A model generated the notes under the pieces. That model saw only the letters and a list, made by a program, of their open reading frames with translations, made no database searches and was not told the origin of the DNA. From Vanrija pseudolonga (taxonomy: Eukaryota > Basidiomycota > Tremellomycetes > Trichosporonales > Trichosporonaceae), in assembly GCF_020906515.1 (NCBI RefSeq), contig NC_085853.1, positions 868,001-932,000 on the forward strand: a stretch of DNA of 64,000 nt, in the 5' to 3' direction. The position numbers and the translations under genes were made by a program. Below, piece by piece: positions 56,501-64,000 of the stretch (positions are counted from its first letter, which is position 1; every line of letters begins with the position of its first letter).

Positions 56501-57780
56501 GTCGTTGATGCGAATGATCTCCACGACGTCGTCCTCATCGTCATAATGCTGCCGTTTGCGCCGGCTGGAAGGCACCAGCGGGCCTGACCCATCCCCTTCG
56601 ATCGAGTGCTCTCGTGTCTGTGCTTCTGCCATGGCCCGCAGAGTCGTTGTCTCCGGCCGCGGCGAGAGGCGAGGTGCCGGGCTGACCGAGGCCGACAGGC
56701 TGCCACTGCCCGCGCTCCTGCTAACGAAGCGGTCGGAGCGGGGGTCAAACACGCGGTCCATTGCAATCTGGGGAAACTTGGCGGGGTCCGTCTCAAAGAG
56801 ATTGAGCGAGGACGACGAGCCGAGATTCTCAGCCGATAGGAGGACGTTGGACGATGTGCGAGGCGGAGGGGGAAGGGACGTTGGTACGGGCGTCGACATG
56901 ACAGGCGCGGCAGTGGGGTTGATCAGAGCCTCCCAAGTGGCTTGGAGACTCATGTCGGTAGTAGGGAGTGGCGAGCTCACGCCTGATATTCTGCTGCTGT
57001 CCAGGTACGTATTCTCGTACGGGAAGGTCGTTGGGGTGAAGCCAGCAGCACCCCAGCTTGCAGCGAGATAATGGCCTCCTGTGGACTCGGGGTTGATGTA
57101 CATTGCGGGCGGGGCGACATTTGGCGTAAGCGAGGCGTAGCTGAACTGCTCGCCAAAGAAGCCGGTGCCATTGATACCGCCAATGTCAGCAGCGTTGGAC
57201 GAGGAGCCCTGCTGGGCTGATCCGCTGCTACTGCTGCCAATGCCGAGACCGCTGTCACCTCTGTCGATGCTCGAGCGGTCGCTGTGCGGGATTCCGCCGC
57301 CAACCTGGGAGGCAAAGTGGGGGGTGCCCTCGGCGGAACCACTGGCGCTGGCTGAAGAAGCCTCGAGCCCGCTTCCGTACATCTTCTTTGCCTCCTCGAT
57401 GCGCTTGCCACCCTTGTTGGGCTTTGCCGGGTTGACAATCTGGTTGGTGGTGCACTTGATGCCCTTGGAGATGCAGTTTGAGCAGGACACCTCGGGGTGG
57501 TCGCGCACGAGCACGTGCAGCGGGGGCACAGCCTTTGATGGGTCGGCATCGGGCGGGGTCAGGAGGGACAGCATGTCACATCTGTGCAGCGGTGTGAGGA
57601 CGAGTGCAAGTGCAGCGTGTGTGGGCCAACTCACTTTACACGACGAAGACGACAGGAGTCGCAGGCGACATTTTGACCTGGACCGTGTCAGCTTTGTTTG
57701 TTATCATTATTTTGGCGGGCGCGAGCCAGCGACTCACGCCTCTTCCTCTTCTCGGGACCTTGTTCGGGGGGTGAAGGCAT
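53582..57780 (-). CDS. Zn2Cys6 zinc-cluster transcription factor with a long zinc loop
   Basis: Over ten exons encode a protein of roughly 950-1,000 residues. After MPSPPEQGPEKRKRR comes the zinc cluster: ACDSCRLRRVKC (first three cysteines) and, 31 residues later, CSNCISKGIKC (last three); usual loops have 5-12 residues. A Ser/Pro-rich region with no clear domain follows (about 56500-57400). The Fungal_trans/middle-homology part is clear: LVKVFFQAVHLNLPAISPEA, VLCVVMEAWAARFSD, ERARKLIDHYGILRKPSVTG, AQALTLYSQL and later DVAQFCNTCRAVW. The C-terminus is Ser/Thr/Pro-rich, probably activation sequence, ending LVKGGGFGAN. Several middle exons were joined by phase and could shift slightly. The target pathway is unknown. 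Confidence 0.85.
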
Positions 57781-60167
57781 GGTTAGTGATCGCGAGCGGC
57801 GAGGGCAAAGAGGAACCGCCAAAGGCGATGTCCTGGTGTGTGGGTTTATGCTTTATGCGCCTGGGAGCGCTACCGCGATCAACATATGACGACGCGAGTC
57901 GCCGAAGTGGGTCTGGTTCGGAGCGAGGGGACCGAGGGGGGTGACAGCGGGCCGGGGAACGGGCCTGAGGGAGTTGAGTCGGGTTGAGTCCGAGTCGACG
58001 GGATGACTGGGCTAGCGTGGTATTGGAAGGGGGTGTACGATGCCCAGTGCCGTTAGGTTGCTAAGCTCGAGGGAGGTTTGTTGAATGGCGATCTGACGAC
58101 GATGAGTGAGGCGATGATGGATGGGCGCGCCGAGGGGTGGGGCGTTGGAGCAGCAAGATGGCCAACCGTCGGCCCGGCGGAGATAATCGCCGGTGTAGGG
58201 TGGGGGAGTGTAAAGATGATGTTTTGCGAGGTATGCCCGTGTCTCTCTCTCTTGTCTCGCGTAGTGTTTTTGTTTTGTCGTCGCAATTGAGTCGACACTG
58301 CAAATGATGCACTCACACACTTGCGAGTCGCCGCGGCGGCGGCGCAATGTGCAGACACGACACTGAGATTCGGCACGGACGGCGCGTGATAGACTGAGAG
58401 CCCACAAGCCCGAGGCGGCAAGGTAAGGGGCGAGAGATGGCAAAAGTATAATCAGGCCGCCGCCGCCGCCGCCCACCCTCGACGACTGACCCTCAACTCG
58501 CTCGCCTAGGCCGGCAGGAAGTGGTCCGCGCGGCAGCAGGGACAGCAGCAGCACAGGGGTACAGTGACGCGGAGTGACCGGATCAAAAATCCACTTCGGG
58601 TCGGGCAACAAACGGCGTGCTAGCTGGATCCGATTCTGTCCTCTTCTCGCCAGAATAGCACTAATCAGCACCACCTCGTGCTGCTCCATTAAGCCCACCG
58701 ACACCCTCATTCCAGCTTGGCGTCGTCAGTCGCGCTACTTTGTTACACATCGATCTGCGGCTGGGCGCGGCTGGCCTGCCATGTCAAGGGTGCTTGCTGC
58801 ACAGCAACGGTCGCCAACGTTGCCTTGTCGGGTCTGTCCCACGGGTCATGCTATGCAAACTTGCCGCCTCGGTCGGCTGAAACAAGTGCAGGGTGACGGC
58901 ACGCCGTTATCTGGCCCGGCCCCACCGTCGACAACGGGGCGGTACAGCCGCATTCAACGGAGCGCAGCAAACGAAGCGGGCAACTGTTGCATGTACCGTG
59001 TGGTTGTGCATCACGGACTGCGCTGATGTTATGCGCGACTTCTCCTATGCCGCCGTTGCATGCATTGATGGCCATATAGAAAGCAACAATGACCGATACC
59101 CGAAGGGTAGGACCGCAGGGGCCAGGGCGCAGCCAGCCCGACCCCGAGCCCCGACCCCCCGAAGCCACCACCCACCCCGGCCACCCCGGGCACGGAATAG
59201 TGTGAGATCCAGCAAACGATCCAACAAAAGTTAGTTCACACCGAGCCAGCGAGCCAGCGGCCAGCCAGCGGGTGACGCGAGCTGAGGTGTACCCACTGCA
59301 CGGTACACGGGCCGGCACACGCCCCGAGCACCCGCGACCCACGGGGCGATATGTACAGCCCTGCTGCTTCTCTGCCTGTCTGGCTCAGTCAGCGAGGAAT
59401 GCCAAGGACAAGTGGCACCACGCGCAGCAGATGACGGCAGCTACGGGAGGGGTGCGACGCGCCCCCAGCGCCGCCGCTGTCCGCAGGCAGTTCCGGCTCC
59501 GAGAGACGGGGTGGCGCGGTGATCGGGTGGGGCAGCGGACTGGGGTGGTGTGTTAGTGTGCGCCACGGTGCGCGGGGGGGGAACGCTGGCAGCTCTCCAG
59601 CTCGCCAGCCCGGCCCAGCCCTCCCTCTCTCCCTGTGCGGCGGTGCAGCGTGCACGCTCGAACGACGGAATAACGGGCCGGTCAAGAACGCGGCGACGTG
59701 GCGAGCTCTCGCTGCGAGTGCGAGGAGCGCGAGCAGCACGAGGGAAGGCAGGGCGCAGACCCCGCCGCCGGAAGCCGTCGGTTCCGGTCGAGGCGGCGGT
59801 GCGTGTGGCGGTTTCTGTTGTTTTGTCATAAGCGCGGGTGGGTGGGTGGGTCGATGGGCGCTCGCTGGTTTCGGCCCACTGCGATCAGCAGCGGCATGCT
59901 GGGACGACCCTCGTCTCAAGGTTTAGCTGCAGGCACAGACAGACAGGGTGAGCAAGCATACATGCGACACAACACGGAGACGCGCGACGCTCGCTCGCTT
60001 CGGTGGCACGGTGGCCCCAGTGACGCACGGATGAGCGCACGCAGCACGAGGCACTGGTTCCCTCGTCATGGTGGGCTCGAGATCGCCGTCGACAACGACG
60101 ACACACGACACACCTGTCCGTTCCCTTGGAACGAGCACATGCCACAGGCTCTAGCCGACGCTTGGCG

Positions 60168-60195
60168 CTGGCACTGGCACTGGCACTGGCACTGG
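60168..60195 (+). repeat. (CTGGCA)n hexanucleotide repeat
   Basis: Nearly five perfect CTGGCA units in tandem inside the gene-poor region. No coding context. Confidence 0.85.
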
Positions 60196-60234
60196 TAAGT
60201 GACGCACGAGGCACTGCTGCCCACCCCAAAAGAT

Positions 60235-60258
60235 CGCCCGCCCGCCCGCCCGCCCGCC
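60235..60258 (+). repeat. (GCCC)n tetranucleotide repeat
   Basis: About six CGCC/GCCC units in tandem, 40 bases after the hexanucleotide repeat. Confidence 0.8.
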
Positions 60259-61034
60259 AGTCGTCGACAGTAACACCTGTCCACCTGTCACCTGCCATCT
60301 GTCCCAGCTGTCCCCCTGGAACGAGCAACCCGGCTCCATACCAGCATCACGAGGAAACGGCTGAACAAAACGGCTGAACGGGCACTGTCGTCGGAGCCGA
60401 CACGCCGCAATGCCACAAAAGACGGGGCACGCGTGGGTGTCATCTCCGTTCGACGCGGTGCGCCACGCCACGCACGTCGACAGCTACGAGAATCCCGGGC
60501 GTGGCGTGCGACAGGCGGACGGCAGAGACAGATCCAGTGATCGTGCGATTCAACGACACGATCGCCGCGGAACGGATCGTTTCAGCGCGAGGTTCATGCC
60601 GCGGTCGTCGGTCGTCTGGCACCCCGAATCTCCGTCATGCTCGGCCTCGTCGGCCTTCCGCGAAGTGCGGAGGCGTGGGTGTACATATTTGTCCCGCTCC
60701 CCCGGCCATGCCCGAGCGTGCCGCTGCCGAGTATGTTCCGCGGCGCTCGTTGCTCTCCGTCAAGTCGAGGGGTCAGTGGCATTGGGTTGGGGGGCTGTTG
60801 TGGCCATGTGCTCCGTGTGGCGTTCTTGGTGTGTCTCGCTCTCGGGCGACGAGTCGACTGGGCTCTTCCCACTGACTTGGACGACTGGAGTAGCCGCACA
60901 ACTCGTCGGGCCGCCTTGCAAAATCACTTATACTTCTCACAAAACGTCTACCCAGAGGCGGCCTCACCTATGTGTAGCTGCCACCGCTAACCTATTCTGC
61001 CTTGTATGCACACTGAATTACACCACGCTCCTCT

Positions 61035-63452
61035 CTACTTGTACCCCATGTTGTCCTCGAGGACGCGCATGAACGCAATGACGCGCTCCTCGTCCCAGCG
61101 GCGGCCGGCGACCTGAACAGCGACAGGCAGTCCGGCCATCTTTGTCGCGTCGTATGCTGGGTCGTCGCCGCCGTACACGCGCTTCTCGAGCAGCCACGAG
61201 CCCGTGCTGCCGGCAGTGTAGTCGGCGGGCGCGGCGTCTTTGTCCGGGTCGACACGCGTGATGGGCACAACGCCGACAGTCGAGTCGAGCACGTTGTAGA
61301 AGATGGTGTGGATCGCCAAAGGCGACAGCTCCTTGGTCCGACCGTGCTCCAGCGCTGGAACAGCCTGCACGGGGCTCAGGATGAAGTCGTACTGCTCCTC
61401 CTCCCACGCCGCCTTGTAAAACGCCTCGATGTAGTCGTTGCGCGCGGCGGTCCAGTCCCAGTACTCGGCGGCACTCTTGGGCTTGGAGGCGGCTGGGGCC
61501 ATCAGCAACAGTAAAAACGAACTCCAACTGTAGCCAACTCACACATGATCTCGCCGAACAACTGGTCCTTGAGGAGCAGTCGCACGATCGTCGCAGCGAG
61601 CGAGGTCACAAAGCTGGGAAGACGGGTGCCGAGGGTCACGAGCTGCATCGACGGCTCCATGGGATCAGGGCCAAGGTTTCCAAGCAGCTGCTTGTATCCC
61701 TCGGCCGAGCTGAGCGCCGAGAAGATCTTGAGAGCCTGCCAAACTGAGAGAGGGTCAGTGCAACCCCGGCGGTGCACATACTGGGGATAGGTGGGCGGAA
61801 CTCGGACACGTCGTGGCCGAGCTCGCGGAGCTTGGCGACCGACTCGTGGACCGCACGCGCGCACGCCGGGCTTGTCTTGACGAGCCCATCGTCGACCCAG
61901 TACCCGATCTTGAGCTTGGGAGCCAGCTTGGCCTCCCTCCATGGCAGGGGGATGACATATTCGGCAAGGAACTTGCCCTCGGCAATCTCCTCGTTGACGA
62001 GGTTGATCATTGCACGGGACGCAAACTCGATCTCGGCGACAGTGCGCGCCATGGGGCCGACAACAGGCTGGAAGCATCAGTGGCGCTGCTACCGGTGGCT
62101 CACGCACCTTGATACCATCAAAGCCCTGGATGATCTTGCGCGTGCCGGCGGCGGGCCAGCGACCCACGGTGGGTTTGAGGCCCACACAGCCCGAGTACGC
62201 CGCGGGAATACGGAGGGAGCCTCCGACTGTAGCCGTCAGTGATAGCCGTCGGCCCCGACATACTGTCACTTCCCCAGCCGAGGGGGGTGCCACGGAGCGT
62301 CACGAGCGCTGCCTCGCCTCCCGAGCTTCCACCAGGGGTACGGGCCGACGAGTAGGGGTTGGTCGACGTCCCGAACACGGGGTTGGAGCACTCGAACGCC
62401 AGGAGCGTCTGCGGGATGTTGGTCTTGGCGTAGGGGAAGCCGCCGCCCTTGCGGAACAGCTTGACGAGCTGGCAGTACGTGAGTATTGGCTCTACGGCAC
62501 TTCAGTGCCACACTTACTCCGCCCTCATCCGCCTCCTCGGTCGTAGGGTCGTAGCAGTGGCTGGGGGTCAGCGGAGGACAGAACAATACCCTACATTGAA
62601 CAACCCAGCGATGTGTCAGTGCCCTTGATGTTGTATGTATCTGTGGTCGCGTCAGTACGCCTCTGAATGGCGTGATTTTCTTCTCCTCCTCACCTTTGAA
62701 GCTGGACGGCAGGCCCCAGAAGGCTCCTTCGGCCTTGCCACTGGCCTTGAACGCGGCATCCTGCGCACGCGCGTCGGCCAGAGCCTCACGGAACAGCACT
62801 GCAAACGAGCGTGAGCGAGTGCTCCGAGGCCCTGCGCAATGCACTTGCGCACTCACCCTCCGTCAAGCAGTTGGTCTTGCGGTGGGCCGCACAAGCTGCG
62901 CGGATCTAGGTGTTGTCAGCGCCGTGTTGCCGAGGCGATTGATTTCCGGCGACACGAAGCGAGGTGTTGCTCTCTTGGCCCTGCCCGTGCGCAGCTGCTT
63001 TACTCACAAACGCAATCGTCACACGTTCGCTTGTCCAGCCCGACTTCTTGGCCTTAAGGTTGGCCACAATGTCCTCGGGGCTGAGGGTGGGTGGTTAGCT
63101 GGCCGAAGGCGGAGCGGACCTCGGTCCGATCACTTGGCCGTCGGCTTTCGCTTTCGGGCCCTCGTCATGTCGCTGAGGTTGCGCGACCAGCAGGGCAATG
63201 CCTCGGCTGTCACTGGGTCCCGACGCGCGCCGAACGACGCGACAGCGGCCGCCACCTCGTGCACACCGGACCCTTGACCCTCTCTCACTCTACCCCCCCC
63301 CCTGCCGCACGGGCCTCGACTCACGACAGGAGCAACACTTCGTCGTCCTCTGGGTGGTCGGCTGCGAGGCCAAGCTCCTTCTCCATTTCGGAGACGAGCT
63401 TGTCCTGGTGCGCGAGCTTGTTGGCTGAGACTTCCTTTGTGGGTGTGACCAT
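61035..63452 (-). CDS. Fatty-acid-amide-hydrolase-like amidase
   Basis: Amidase-signature enzymes hydrolyse amides with a Ser-cisSer-Lys triad. About ten exons encode a protein of roughly 560-580 residues. All three catalytic parts are visible in order: the lysine in GLPSSFKDTYNIKGTDTSLG, the Ser-rich TPGGSSGGEAALV (cis Ser), and GWGSDIGGSLRIPAAYSG (nucleophile). The run ending NIPQTLLAFECSNPVFGTST is the FAAH-type pattern. Then come PVVGPMARTVAEIEF and, near the C-terminus, DFILSPVQAVPALEHG and KMAGLPVAVQVAGRRWDEER. The start (MVTPTKEVSANKLAHQDK) is followed by PEDIVANLKAKKSGWTSE, usual for acetamidase/FAAH. No membrane helix or signal peptide is obvious. Substrate (fatty amide, acetamide or other) is not determined. 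A small exon near 62,600 is the weakest join. Confidence 0.9.
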
Positions 63453-64000
63453 TGTGCAGTGGGTTGAGGTGAGCTGGAGGTTCAATATTGAAAGAGAAGC
63501 ACTTGTTGTTGGGGTTGTAGTCGTGACTGCCTGACCTGCCTGACCTGCCTGGCGCGCCTGAACGCGCGTTTGTAGTAGCCGGTATTCAGTTGCCAAGTTA
63601 ATCCGCTGCGTCCAGCCAACCTCGGCGGCCGGGTTGCCGGGGAACCAAACTCTCCCACGGTCGAGCAAGATTGCCCACTTGTATTCAGTTGCTTCATCTC
63701 ACTGTCAAAGCAAGAAGGTCGCATCGAAGCCGACGCGACGCGCCGCCAAGCGCAGTTGAGATTGAAGTGGATTGACCATGGACCAAGTCTCGTGCAATGT
63801 CGTTGTCGTAGTCTATGCATACGGAAAACTCGGAAGGACCGCTGCGGCACAGGCACTGTGGAGCCGCCGGCTCGTCGTGAAGAGGAGGAAAGAAAGTCTA
63901 GACAATGACGTAGAGGGGGGCATTTGAACGGGGCAAGTGAAAGTCAACTTGCCCACGGTGGAGGCGGGATGCCCGTCGGCCATGACTTTGGTGTTGACGG
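63453..64000. other. Upstream region of the amidase, right edge
   Basis: This 548 bp upstream of the amidase start has no convincing gene. It includes a short TGACCTGCC-type repeat at about 63529-63553, which is likely part of the amidase promoter or leader. Confidence 0.45.

Larger units (their letters stand above)
57781..61034. other. 3.25 kb gene-poor region upstream of the zinc-cluster factor
   Basis: No gene is supported. The stretch lies between the transcription-factor start and the amidase stop, both on the minus strand. Frames are short and have random GC-rich composition. Two short repeats occur near 60.2 kb. Regulated promoters of transcription factors can be long, which would be one explanation. 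Confidence 0.5.

Overview
The window looks like a GC-rich basidiomycete yeast chromosome segment, most probably from a tremellomycete of the Trichosporonales type. This is an inference from three things: introns in every gene but one (mostly 35-75 bp with GTRNGT donors and CTRAC/CTGAC branch sites), strong C/G-ending codon preference, and the protein families present. I see no bacterial, organellar, tRNA or rRNA genes and no recognisable transposon or virus-derived element.

Layout. 1-2.6 kb shows no confident gene. 2.6-15.8 kb is a dense housekeeping block: tropomyosin, a thioredoxin-fold membrane protein, Mediator subunit 5, V-ATPase subunit F, splicing factor SPF27, the histone deacetylase RPD3 and a Ran1/SKS1-like kinase. 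15.8-23.5 kb is a 7.7 kb stretch with no gene I can support. 23.5-29.3 kb holds an apparent F-BAR/RhoGAP/glucosamine-6-phosphate acetyltransferase fusion and casein kinase 2 alpha. 30.1-46.2 kb holds two related single-pass surface proteins flanking GYP8, MVP1, an ER J-protein, a CXXC zinc protein, lumazine synthase (RIB4) and ketol-acid reductoisomerase (ILV5). 48.4-63.5 kb is more accessory: an APC permease, a beta-lactamase-like hydrolase, an F-box-like protein, a zinc-cluster transcription factor and a FAAH-like amidase, separated by gene-poor stretches of 2.2 and 3.3 kb.

Genes are often divergent over short shared promoters (MED5/VMA7, SPF27/RPD3, GYP8/MVP1, J-protein/CXXC protein, RIB4/ILV5). 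Membrane trafficking (GYP8, MVP1, VMA7), actin and cell polarity (tropomyosin, F-BAR/RhoGAP) and cell surface or wall precursors (GNA1 domain, two surface proteins) recur, but nothing indicates co-regulation beyond the shared promoters.

The most unusual signal is the reading frame at 23531-27184. It appears to join a complete Rgd1-like F-BAR/RhoGAP protein to a complete GNA1 acetyltransferase, with no room for a stop codon, terminator or promoter between them. Other oddities are extreme exon structures (a start-codon-only exon and a stop-codon-only exon in tropomyosin; 4-nt and 9-nt micro-exons in the permease), two introns about 370 bp long in a genome of roughly 40-bp introns (one carrying a perfect G-quadruplex motif in RIB4), and a zinc cluster split by a loop of about 31 residues.
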